64,000 nt of DNA from Lachnospiraceae bacterium (lineage in GTDB: Bacteria > Bacillota > Clostridia > Lachnospirales > Lachnospiraceae): positions 5,876 to 69,875 of the forward strand of contig JAGKTQ010000018.1 of NCBI GenBank assembly GCA_021153325.1, given 5' to 3'. Below are positions 45,993-53,983 of this stretch, one piece after another (position 1 is the stretch's first letter; every line of letters starts with the position of its first letter). The position numbers and the translations under genes were made by a program. The notes beneath the pieces are model-generated. The model ran no database searches. It was not told the DNA's origin and worked only from the letters and a program-made list of their open reading frames with translations.

Positions 45993-46250
45993 ATGAAGAG
46001 CTTTACTTATGTCATAAAAGATGAACTGGGAATTCATGCAAGACCGGCGGGAATGCTTGTTAAGGAAGCTAAAAATTTCCAGAGCACCATTACTATTGAC
46101 AACGGATTGAAAAAGGCGGATGCATCTAAATTAATGGCAGTAATGAGTATGGGGGTAAAATGTGGACAGACCGTTACTGTTACGGTAGAGGGAGAGGATG
46201 AAGAAGCCGCTTTGAACGGAATACAGAGCTTTTTCGAGAATAATCTTTAG
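45993..46250 (+). CDS. ptsH: Phosphocarrier protein HPr
   Basis: An 85-residue cytoplasmic phosphocarrier. His15 in GIHARPAG receives phosphate from Enzyme I and passes it to IIA domains. The regulatory serine is present in DASKLMAVMS (Ser45, equivalent to Ser46 of Bacillus HPr), so HPr-kinase control is possible. AAAGGAGAAGG precedes the ATG. It is the first gene of the pts cluster and lies 24 bases before ptsI. Confidence 0.97.
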   Translation: MKSFTYVIKDELGIHARPAGMLVKEAKNFQSTITIDNGLKKADASKLMAVMSMGVKCGQTVTVTVEGEDEEAALNGIQSFFENNL

Positions 46251-46274
46251 GCGTCACAGAAAAGAGGGATTCGT

Positions 46275-47894
46275 ATGAAGAGTGTCAAAGCGAAAGCAGT
46301 ATATAAAGGAATTGCACTTGGACGGATTTATGTACTGCGCAAAAATGATTATACCGTGAAAAGAACGAAGATCGACAATCCTGAGGAAGAAATAAAAAGA
46401 ATGCATCAGGCAAAGGAAATGGCATCCGGTCAGCTTCAGAATTTGTATGAAAAAGCGGTGAAAGAAGTAGGGGAAAGCAGTGCAGCAATTTTTGAAGTAC
46501 ATCAAATGATGTTAGAAGATGATGATTATGTAGAATCCATTGAAAATATCATTCGTACCCAGCAAGTAAATGCTGAGTATGCGGTGGCAGTGACGGGAGA
46601 CAATTTTTCTGAAATGTTTGCTTGTATGGACGACGAATATATGCAGGCTCGTTCCGCAGATGTCAAGGATATTTCAGAAAGAATCGTGAGATGTCTTTTT
46701 GGGGGAGAAGAGCAGAGTACGGATTTTGATGAACCGGTCATTATAGTAGCAGATGATTTAGCACCAAGTGAGACCGTTTCTTTAGATAAAGAAAAAATTT
46801 TAGCGTTCGTGACGGTCCATGGTTCTACCAATTCCCATACAGCGATTTTGGCAAGAACAATGAATATTCCAGCTTTGATCGGCGCAGAGATGGATCTGGA
46901 AGAATTACATTCTGGAATGGAAGCTTTAGTAGACGGCTTCAAAGGAGTGTTTCTTTTAGAACCTTCTGAGGAAGTGAAAGCAGATGCTACAAAAGCAATG
47001 GAAAAGGAAAAAGAGAAACAGGCATTGCTTCACCAGTTAAAAGGCAAAGAGAACGTAACGAAGAGCGGGAAGAAAATAAAACTTTTTGCCAATATTGGAA
47101 GTATTAGTGATCTAGGATATGCATTGGAAAATGATGCTGGCGGCGTAGGGTTGTTTCGAAGTGAATTTCTTTATATAGGAAAAGATGCACTCCCAAGTGA
47201 GGAGGAACAGTTCCGTATTTATAAGCAGGCAGCCCAAAATATGGCAGGAAAAAAAGTGATCATTCGTACACTGGATATTGGAGCAGATAAGCAGGCAGAT
47301 TACTTACAGCTTGGAAAAGAAGAAAATCCGGCATTAGGCTATCGTGCCATTCGTATTTGCCTGACAAAGACGGATATTTTTAAAACACAGCTTCGCGCAT
47401 TGTATCGTGCAGCAGCCTATGGAAATATTTCCATTATGTATCCAATGATCATTTCGACGGAAGAAGTGGAACAGATTAAGAAAATCTCAGCGGAAGTAAA
47501 AAAAGAGCTTGCAGAAGAAAATGTACCTTACAAAGATGTAGAAGAGGGAATCATGATCGAGACGCCGGCAGCAGTAATGATCAGTGACGAACTGGCAAAA
47601 ATGGTCGATTTCTTCAGTATAGGAACAAATGACCTGACGCAGTATACGCTGGCGATCGACAGACAGAATGAGAATCTGGATCTGTTTTATAATCCGCATC
47701 ATAAGGCTATTTTAAAAATGATTCAAATAGCAACGGATAATGCACATAAGGAAGGAAAATGGATAGGAATCTGCGGAGAACTGGGAGCTGATCCGGAATT
47801 AACAGAAACCTTTGTTAATATGGGAATTGACGAGCTTTCCGTTGCACCTTCCTCCATTTTGAAGCTCCGTAAGATTATCCGTGAGCTGCCATAG
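46275..47894 (+). CDS. ptsI: PTS Enzyme I (phosphoenolpyruvate-protein phosphotransferase)
   Basis: Moves phosphate from phosphoenolpyruvate to HPr. The 539-residue protein has the N-terminal HPr-binding and phosphohistidine domain (active His in GSTNSHTAILARTMNIPALI, near residue 189). The PEP-binding barrel has GGVGLFRSEFLYI, RTLDIGADKQ, ENPALGYRAIRI, FFSIGTNDLTQYTLAIDR and WIGICGELGADPE. It is slightly shorter than the usual 570 residues but has all motifs. The crr-like gene follows 13 bases later. Confidence 0.97.
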   Translation: MKSVKAKAVYKGIALGRIYVLRKNDYTVKRTKIDNPEEEIKRMHQAKEMASGQLQNLYEKAVKEVGESSAAIFEVHQMMLEDDDYVESIENIIRTQQVNAEYAVAVTGDNFSEMFACMDDEYMQARSADVKDISERIVRCLFGGEEQSTDFDEPVIIVADDLAPSETVSLDKEKILAFVTVHGSTNSHTAILARTMNIPALIGAEMDLEELHSGMEALVDGFKGVFLLEPSEEVKADATKAMEKEKEKQALLHQLKGKENVTKSGKKIKLFANIGSISDLGYALENDAGGVGLFRSEFLYIGKDALPSEEEQFRIYKQAAQNMAGKKVIIRTLDIGADKQADYLQLGKEENPALGYRAIRICLTKTDIFKTQLRALYRAAAYGNISIMYPMIISTEEVEQIKKISAEVKKELAEENVPYKDVEEGIMIETPAAVMISDELAKMVDFFSIGTNDLTQYTLAIDRQNENLDLFYNPHHKAILKMIQIATDNAHKEGKWIGICGELGADPELTETFVNMGIDELSVAPSSILKLRKIIRELP

Positions 47895-47907
47895 AAGGAG
47901 GTGCAGA

Positions 47908-48396
47908 ATGTTTCAAATATTTAAAAAGAAGGAGAATGCAAAAATTGTCATTGCATCTCCGGTCAAGGGAACAGCGGTTGGTCTGGATAAGGTGAATGAT
48001 CCAACTTTTAGTGAGTGTATGCTAGGAAAGGGAGTGGCAATCATCCCCAAGGAAGGAAAGATATATGCACCTGCTGATGGGGAAATCGGTCTTATGTTTG
48101 ATACATTACATGCCGTCAGTATGACGACAAAAGAGGGTGTGGAGCTTCTGATCCATGTAGGACTTGATACGGTGAAGCTGAAAGGCGAAGGTTTTACTGG
48201 TCATGTCGCAACAGGAGATGAAGTAAAAAAAGGCGACTTATTACTGACCGTAGACTTGGAGGCAGTTAAGGCAGCCGGCTATGAGACAATAACGCCTGTT
48301 GTAGTTTGTAATACCGATGATTATGAAGCGGTGGAAGCAAGTAATCTATCGGAAGTGGAACAAGGTGATGAGGTAATAAGCATTACCATAAAATAA
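47908..48396 (+). CDS. crr: PTS glucose-type IIA component
   Basis: A 162-residue soluble IIA-Glc domain. I chose ATG 47908, preceded by GAAGGAGG; the longer frame overlaps ptsI. The substrate-side histidine is in ELLIHVGLDTVKLKGEGF, the second histidine region is LHAVSMTTKEG, and PVVVCNTDDYEAV is conserved. It accepts phosphate from HPr and gives it to the IICB protein encoded 68 bases downstream. Confidence 0.94.
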   Translation: MFQIFKKKENAKIVIASPVKGTAVGLDKVNDPTFSECMLGKGVAIIPKEGKIYAPADGEIGLMFDTLHAVSMTTKEGVELLIHVGLDTVKLKGEGFTGHVATGDEVKKGDLLLTVDLEAVKAAGYETITPVVVCNTDDYEAVEASNLSEVEQGDEVISITIK

Positions 48397-48463
48397 GCAG
48401 TATTTTAAACCGTTTGTGTGCGGTTCAAAATAAAAAGGGATTAGATAAGAAGGAGGGAAAGGT

Positions 48464-49933
48464 ATGAAGTTTTTACAAAAATTGGGAAAATCTTTAATGT
48501 TACCTGTGGCATGTTTGCCGCTATGTGGTTTGTTAATGGGTATCGGTTATCTGCTTTGTCCGGCTACTATGCAGGGTGGTGAAATTACAGGCGTTGTACC
48601 ATTGATTGGACTTTTCTTAGTAAAAGCCGGTGGTGCATTAATTGATAACATGGCACTCCTGTTCGTTATTGGTGTTGGTGTCGGAATGTCTGAAGACAAT
48701 GACGGTACTGGTGGTGTAGCTGCATTAGCATCCTGGTTAATGATGACGACTTTGTTAAGTACCAGTTTCGTTACCACCATTATGCCAAGTATTGCAGAAA
48801 ATGAGAATTCCGTTATTGCATTTAATAAAATCGCAAATCCATTTATCGGTATTCTTGCAGGTATTATTGGTGCAACCTGTTACAACAAATTTAAAAATAC
48901 AAAATTACCAGATTGGTTATCCTTCTTTAGTGGAAAACGTTGTGTTGCAATCGTAGCAGGTGTTGTTTCCATTTTAGTATCCGTAGTTCTTCTGTTTGTA
49001 TGGCCGTTGATCTTCGGTGGACTGATTTCTCTCGGTCAGGCAATCGCAGGTATGGGTGCTGTTGGTGCAGGTATTTATGCTTTCCTGAATCGTTTGTTGA
49101 TTCCGACTGGATTGCACCATGCATTGAACAACGTATTCTGGTTCGATACGATTGGTCTTGGTGATTTAGGACACTTCTGGGCAGGCGAAACATCTGCAGA
49201 TGTAACATGGGATCTTGGTATGTATATGTCCGGTTTCTTCCCTTGTATGATGTTTGGTATTCCGGGTGCCGCATTGGCGATGATTCATTGTGCTAAGAGT
49301 AACAAGAAAAAAGTTGCAATCGGTCTGGTAGCTTCCGCAGCACTTTGCTCCTTCGTATGTGGTGTTACAGAACCTTTTGAATTTGGATTTATGTTCCTTG
49401 CTCCTGGATTATATTTAATTTATGCAGCATTATATGGTATCTTCACTGTAATTACTGTATTGGTTGGTTTCCGTGCAGGCTTCTGTTTCTCAGCTGGTGC
49501 TACAGACCTTCTGTTCTCTGCATCGCTTCCGGCAGCACAAAACACTTGGATGATCATTCCGTTAGGTATTGCAGCGTTTATCGTATTCTATGTAGTATTT
49601 AGGTTTGCAATTACGAAGTTTGATCTGAAGACTCCGGGTAGAGAAGATGATGACGAGGAAGAAGAGAAGAAAGCAGTTCTTTCCAATGATAACTACACAG
49701 AAGTAGCTTCTGTAATATTAGAAGGTATTGGTGGAAAAGATAATGTAACAAGTATTGATAATTGTATCACAAGACTTCGTCTGGAAATCAAGGATTATAC
49801 ATTAGTAGACGAGAAGAAGATCAAATCTGCTGGTGTATCCGGTGTTGTCAGACCTGGTAAAAATTCTGTACAGGTAGTTGTTGGTACAAAAGTTCAGTTT
49901 GTTGCTGATGAATTTAAGAAACTATGTAAATAG
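48464..49933 (+). CDS. nagE: PTS IICB component, N-acetylglucosamine/glucose family
   Basis: A 489-residue membrane protein. The IIC domain (about residues 1-390) has roughly ten hydrophobic segments with the family stretch RLLIPTGLHHALNNVFWFDT and GVTEPFEFGFMFLAPGLY. After an acidic linker (DDDEEEEKK), the IIB domain (about 405-489) carries the phosphocysteine in SIDNCITRLRLE. GlcNAc is the preferred substrate because nagB and nagA follow; glucose is an alternative. IIA is supplied by the separate crr gene, unlike in NagE of E. coli where it is fused. The symbol is given by context. Confidence 0.88.
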   Translation: MKFLQKLGKSLMLPVACLPLCGLLMGIGYLLCPATMQGGEITGVVPLIGLFLVKAGGALIDNMALLFVIGVGVGMSEDNDGTGGVAALASWLMMTTLLSTSFVTTIMPSIAENENSVIAFNKIANPFIGILAGIIGATCYNKFKNTKLPDWLSFFSGKRCVAIVAGVVSILVSVVLLFVWPLIFGGLISLGQAIAGMGAVGAGIYAFLNRLLIPTGLHHALNNVFWFDTIGLGDLGHFWAGETSADVTWDLGMYMSGFFPCMMFGIPGAALAMIHCAKSNKKKVAIGLVASAALCSFVCGVTEPFEFGFMFLAPGLYLIYAALYGIFTVITVLVGFRAGFCFSAGATDLLFSASLPAAQNTWMIIPLGIAAFIVFYVVFRFAITKFDLKTPGREDDDEEEEKKAVLSNDNYTEVASVILEGIGGKDNVTSIDNCITRLRLEIKDYTLVDEKKIKSAGVSGVVRPGKNSVQVVVGTKVQFVADEFKKLCK

Positions 49934-49965
49934 TAAATACAATATTTAATCCCTTTGAATGAGGC

Positions 49966-50015
49966 GGGGCACTGCTCATGGCGGGGCGCCATGAGCAGTG
50001 CCCCAAATCTTTTTT
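49966..50015 (+). terminator. Strong terminator between the IICB gene and nagB
   Basis: A perfect 17-bp GC-rich stem (49966-49982 with 49988-50004) with a 5-nt loop, followed by AAATCTTTTTT. It should stop most transcription from the pts genes before nagB. Confidence 0.92.
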
Positions 50016-50050
50016 GAACAAGTAGAATTTATAGAAAGGATGGAAGGAAT

Positions 50051-50791
50051 ATGATAAGATTTGTACATGCGAGAGATTATGACGATATGAGCAGAAAAGC
50101 TGCCAATATCATTAGTGCTCAGATTATTGTAAAACCGGATTCCGTTCTTGGACTGGCAACAGGTTCTTCTCCACTGGGAGCATATAAGTGCCTGGCGCAT
50201 TGGTATGATAAAGGAGATTTGGATTTTGCTCAGGTCACAAGTGTGAATCTGGACGAATATAGAGGGCTTTCTCATGATAACGAGCAGAGCTACTATTATT
50301 TTATGCATAAAAACTTATTTAGTAAGGTTAACATAAATCCTGAAAGAACTTTCGTTCCAGATGGAACCATTGTAGACGAAGTGGAGGCTTGTAAGAAATA
50401 TGATGAGATCATACGTGGAACAGGCGGTGTTGATTTACAGCTTTTAGGCATCGGACACAATGGGCATATTGGTTTTAACGAGCCGGATGAGGTATTCGCA
50501 AAAGGAACGCATTGTGTTCATTTATCTCAGACAACAATAGAAGCAAATTCAAGATTTTTTGATTCTATTGAGGAAGTTCCTACGCAGGCATATACGATGG
50601 GAATACAAACGATCATGAATGCCAAAAGAATTTTGGTCGTTGTAAGCGGTGTGGACAAGGCAGAGATTGTAGAAAAAGCATTTTTCGGTGGAATTACACC
50701 ATGGGTACCGGCATCCATTTTACAGCTGCATCGAGATGTAACTGTAGTAGGAGATACGCAGGCATTTTCTAAAATCATGGATTTGATATAG
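50051..50791 (+). CDS. nagB: Glucosamine-6-phosphate deaminase
   Basis: Converts glucosamine-6-phosphate to fructose-6-phosphate and ammonia. The 246-residue protein has GLATGSSPLGAYK, VNLDEYRGLS (catalytic Asp), and LLGIGHNGHIGFNEPDE with the active-site His. It is shorter than E. coli NagB at the C-terminus, as in Bacillus, so the allosteric region is reduced. AAAGGATGGAAGG precedes the ATG. nagA begins 11 bases after the stop. Confidence 0.96.
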   Translation: MIRFVHARDYDDMSRKAANIISAQIIVKPDSVLGLATGSSPLGAYKCLAHWYDKGDLDFAQVTSVNLDEYRGLSHDNEQSYYYFMHKNLFSKVNINPERTFVPDGTIVDEVEACKKYDEIIRGTGGVDLQLLGIGHNGHIGFNEPDEVFAKGTHCVHLSQTTIEANSRFFDSIEEVPTQAYTMGIQTIMNAKRILVVVSGVDKAEIVEKAFFGGITPWVPASILQLHRDVTVVGDTQAFSKIMDLI

Positions 50792-50802
50792 TGAGGTAGA
50801 AT

Positions 50803-51948
50803 ATGATCATTAAGGGTGAAAAAATCTTTTCGGAGGATGGAGTCTTTCAAAGTGGCAGCATTGAAATAAAAGACGACAAGATCAGTAAAGTCGTTTGGGG
50901 AAATATTTCACAGGATGATGCAGAAAAAGAGAGCATTGACGCGAAGGGAATGTATGTGATCCCAGGGCTTGTGGATATTCATTTCCATGGCTGTCGCGGT
51001 GTAGATTTTTGCGATGGTACTTTTCAGGCGATGGATGTGATCACACAATATGAAATGGAAAACGGAGTAACAAGCATCGTTCCTGCTACTATGACACTTT
51101 CCAGAGAAGCGCTAGCAAAGATTTTTGAAGCGGCAGGAAAATATGAGCAAACGCAGGGAAGTACCATTCGGGGAATCAACATGGAGGGTCCTTTCATATC
51201 TGCGGCAAAAAAAGGCGCGCAAAATGGAGCCTATATTCATAAACCGGACATGGAGTTTTTCAGACAGATGCAGGAGTTGTCCGGTGGAATGATCAAGCAG
51301 GTGGCAGTAGCACCGGAGGAAGATCAAGATTACGCATTTATACAAGAAGCAGCAAAAGAAACGGTAGTTTCTGTAGCACATACTACAGCAGATTATAGTA
51401 CAGCAAAAATGGCATTTGAAAAAGGCGCGAACCATGTGACGCATATGTTTAATGGCATGTCATCATTTCATCATCGTGATCCGGCAGTCATTGGGGCTGC
51501 CTTTGATAGTGAGAATACTTTTGTAGAAATGATATGCGATGGTGTGCATATCCATCCGGCAATGGTGCGTGTAGCATTTTCACTCTTTGGACCGGAGCGA
51601 ATCTGTATGATCAGTGACAGCATGATGGCGACCGGAATGGAAGATGGAGATTATACGCTTGGCGGGCAGGATGTAAAGGTAGTAGGTAAGCTTGCAACAT
51701 TAAAGGATGGAACGATAGCAGGATCAGCATCGAATCTGTATGATTGCCTGAAGGTGGCAGTGCTGCAAATGGATATTCCATTAGAAGATGCGGTAAGGGC
51801 GTGTACACTGACACCCGCGCAGTCGTTAGGAATAGACAAGGATTGTGGCAGCATCAAGGAAGGGAAATGTGCGGATTTTGTTGTACTTGATGAGAAGCTG
51901 GATATCAGGATGGTGGTAAAGAGCGGACGCGTTGTTGTGTCAAAGTAG
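50803..51948 (+). CDS. nagA: N-acetylglucosamine-6-phosphate deacetylase
   Basis: Removes acetate from GlcNAc-6-phosphate, feeding NagB. The 381-residue amidohydrolase has DIHFHGCRGVDF (metal ligands), INMEGPFIS, VAPEEDQD, VSVAHTTADY, HMFNGMSSFHHRDP, and ICDGVHIHP. The catalytic Asp is in MISDSMMATGM. It follows nagB by 11 bases, completing a pathway from the PTS product to glycolysis. The HAD-CPBP gene begins 99 bases later with no terminator between. Confidence 0.96.
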   Translation: MIIKGEKIFSEDGVFQSGSIEIKDDKISKVVWGNISQDDAEKESIDAKGMYVIPGLVDIHFHGCRGVDFCDGTFQAMDVITQYEMENGVTSIVPATMTLSREALAKIFEAAGKYEQTQGSTIRGINMEGPFISAAKKGAQNGAYIHKPDMEFFRQMQELSGGMIKQVAVAPEEDQDYAFIQEAAKETVVSVAHTTADYSTAKMAFEKGANHVTHMFNGMSSFHHRDPAVIGAAFDSENTFVEMICDGVHIHPAMVRVAFSLFGPERICMISDSMMATGMEDGDYTLGGQDVKVVGKLATLKDGTIAGSASNLYDCLKVAVLQMDIPLEDAVRACTLTPAQSLGIDKDCGSIKEGKCADFVVLDEKLDIRMVVKSGRVVVSK

Positions 51949-52047
51949 AGACAAAAGTGAGGGGAGTTTGTAGCGGCAGACTTGCAACTGCTTCAAGGTT
52001 ATAGTAAACTGGAAGGAATCAGAAAAAGGAGCAGAAAGGACAAAAGC

Positions 52048-53685
52048 ATGCTGGAATATTTATTATTTGACCTGGATGGAACTCTTACAGATTCTGGAGA
52101 GGGAATTACGAAATCCGTACAATATGGCTTGAAAAGTGTAGGAATAGAAGTAGAGGACTTAGAGGAGCTTCGCAGATTTGTCGGTCCGCCGCTTGATTGT
52201 AGTCTCAGAGAGTTTTACCATTTGGAAGAAGAACAGATAAAATTTGTCATTGGAAAATATAGAGAACGATATAATAAGGTGGGCAAATTTGAAAATGCCT
52301 TATATCCGGGGATAGCAGCACTTTTAAAGGATATGAAAAAAAGAGGCAAACATCTTGCAGTAGCATCCAGCAAGCCAGAAGTGTTTGTACGCCAGATTTT
52401 GAAGCATTTTAATGTGGAGCAGTATTTTGAGGTCATTGTTGGAAGCGGACTGGATGGGAGTCTTGGTACGAAGGCAGAAGTAGTGGAAGAGGCACTTCGC
52501 CAGCTGTTTGCGAAGGAAAAAGGGCAGAAAGTTACATTATCTAAAGAAGAATGTGAAAAGACGGCAATGATAGGCGACAGGCGCTTTGATGTAGAAGGTG
52601 GAAAAGCATACGGACTGGTTACGATCGGTGTGGAATATGGGTTTCCGGAAGAAGGTGAATTAAAGGAAGCAAAGGCAGATTATATTGTACGCACAGTGGA
52701 AGAGCTGCACAGCCTTCTTTTGCGGGGAAGCAAAGACGCAGATGAAGAGCGCATGAAAGACTATGAGAAAATAAAAAAAAAGAAAAAACAGCAGGAGGAA
52801 GTAGAAAGAAGACAGCTGGAACGCAAAATAAAAGCGGGTCAAAGCTCTTTTCATAAATCACTGGATATTTTACTTCCGATGCTTATTTATTTTGTAGTTT
52901 ATGATGTTGTCGGTATTTTTCTTTCTATAGTAGTGCCTTCCATCGGAGCAAAGATCGGAGGCAGTTTTTATGAGAGTATGTTAGCAAATGCCACAACGGT
53001 GAATGCGGTTCTTGTAATCGTTGCATTACTTGTTACGATGGCGGCATTGTTTCCGATGGCAAAGTGGGATTTTTTTCTGAATACATTTACAGAGGATAGA
53101 AAGACAATAAGCTTGGAGACACCGGAAAATGGAAAGTTAGTTTGGGCAAAGAAGATCAGAACAGCGATTGTTTTTGTCATAACGGCGATCAGTGCTTCCC
53201 TTGGATTAAACATTGCATTTCAGCTCTTTCATATTGTAGATATGTCTGAGCAGTACAGTGCAGTTGCACAAGCACAAAATACCGTTGCTATGGGAGTGGG
53301 AATTATACTATACGGTATTGTATCACCAATGACAGAGGAGACGCTGTTTCGAGGACTGTTATATAACCGGATGAAATTGTATTTTCCAAAGCTTTGGTCG
53401 ATGCTCTTGTCGGCATTCTTTTTTGGAATTTATCACGGAAATTTAGTACAAGGATTATTTGGCTTTCTTTTGGGAATGGTCATGGTATGGCTTTATGATA
53501 TATATGGAAGATGGTATGTTCCTGTATTGTTCCATGGAATCGTGAATATTTGTTCCTGGTTATTGACTTCTGTTCCGGGAGAAAAAAGCGGAATTTTTAC
53601 ACCACTAAATTGTGCGGTTTTTTTGACAATTTGGATTTTTGGAATGTTTTACTTCAAAAAATACAAAAGAACTAGATTTTTCTAG
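52048..53685 (+). CDS. HAD phosphatase fused to a CPBP intramembrane protease
   Basis: I chose ATG 52048 (AAAGGA about 10 bases upstream); the longer frame from 51982 has no support. Residues 1-225 are a Gph/PGP-like HAD phosphatase: FDLDGTLTDSG, AVASSKPEVF, and MIGDRRFDVEGG. A very basic, coiled-coil-prone linker follows (about 228-265, KKKKKQQEEVERRQLERK). Residues 266-545 are a multi-TM CPBP (CAAX protease/bacteriocin-processing) domain with SPMTEETLFRGLLYNRM, GIYHGNLVQGLFGFLLG and VLFHGIVNICSW, so the EExxxR and both His motifs are present. The parts are usually separate proteins. An A9-G-A6 tract encodes the linker and could allow slippage. Confidence 0.9.
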   Translation: MLEYLLFDLDGTLTDSGEGITKSVQYGLKSVGIEVEDLEELRRFVGPPLDCSLREFYHLEEEQIKFVIGKYRERYNKVGKFENALYPGIAALLKDMKKRGKHLAVASSKPEVFVRQILKHFNVEQYFEVIVGSGLDGSLGTKAEVVEEALRQLFAKEKGQKVTLSKEECEKTAMIGDRRFDVEGGKAYGLVTIGVEYGFPEEGELKEAKADYIVRTVEELHSLLLRGSKDADEERMKDYEKIKKKKKQQEEVERRQLERKIKAGQSSFHKSLDILLPMLIYFVVYDVVGIFLSIVVPSIGAKIGGSFYESMLANATTVNAVLVIVALLVTMAALFPMAKWDFFLNTFTEDRKTISLETPENGKLVWAKKIRTAIVFVITAISASLGLNIAFQLFHIVDMSEQYSAVAQAQNTVAMGVGIILYGIVSPMTEETLFRGLLYNRMKLYFPKLWSMLLSAFFFGIYHGNLVQGLFGFLLGMVMVWLYDIYGRWYVPVLFHGIVNICSWLLTSVPGEKSGIFTPLNCAVFLTIWIFGMFYFKKYKRTRFF

Positions 53686-53696
53686 TTCTTTTTCTT
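53666..53696 (+). terminator. Terminator overlapping the end of the HAD-CPBP gene
   Basis: AAAGAACTAGA (53666-53676) pairs with TCTAGTTCTTT (53681-53691), followed by more T. The stop codon TAG lies within the 3' strand of the stem. The next 170 bases are AT-rich without a gene. Confidence 0.85.
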
Positions 53697-53871
53697 TGTC
53701 ATAAAATCTAGCGGTGGTGGGGAAGAAAAGTAAGAAAAAAGAAGATAAATTCAAGGAAAAGTCATTAATCATGTAAAAAAGACGGGCAAAAACAATTCGA
53801 AAACAAAACAAACAATTTATGCACAATTAATAGAATTGACAAATAATCAGACAATTTAAAGAAAAAAGATG

Positions 53872-53900
53872 TTTACAAACCAAAAAAATTGTTGTATATT
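53872..53900 (+). promoter_or_regulatory. Promoter of gltBD
   Basis: A -35 box TTTACA (53872-53877), a 17-bp spacer and TATATT (53895-53900). The predicted transcription start, near 53907, is only about three bases before a terminator-like hairpin. Confidence 0.75.
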
Positions 53901-53909
53901 AGACCTAGT

Positions 53910-53953
53910 AAGTCGCAAAGGAGCGCCGCACAGGGCACTTTGCGACTTTTTTT
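53910..53953 (+). terminator. Start-proximal terminator-like hairpin (attenuator) before gltB
   Basis: A perfect 11-bp stem, AAGTCGCAAAG (53910-53920) with CTTTGCGACTT (53938-53948), carries a further small GC stem in the loop. The 3' strand runs into a T7 tract at 53947-53953. It lies between the promoter and gltB, so it must be bypassed to express gltBD. Its regulator is unknown. Confidence 0.75.
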
Positions 53954-53983
53954 ATGTATTTATATGTTTGGAAGGAGAAAGCT

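Noticed and set aside
48940..49274. Frames of 74 and 115 residues inside the IICB gene
   Set aside because: They are out-of-frame or antisense shadows of a well-supported membrane protein gene.
53910..53953. ANTAR-protein target or glutamine riboswitch before gltB
   Set aside because: The only hairpin has no 6-nt loop with A at position 1 and G at position 4, no second stem is present, and no glnA-type aptamer core was found.
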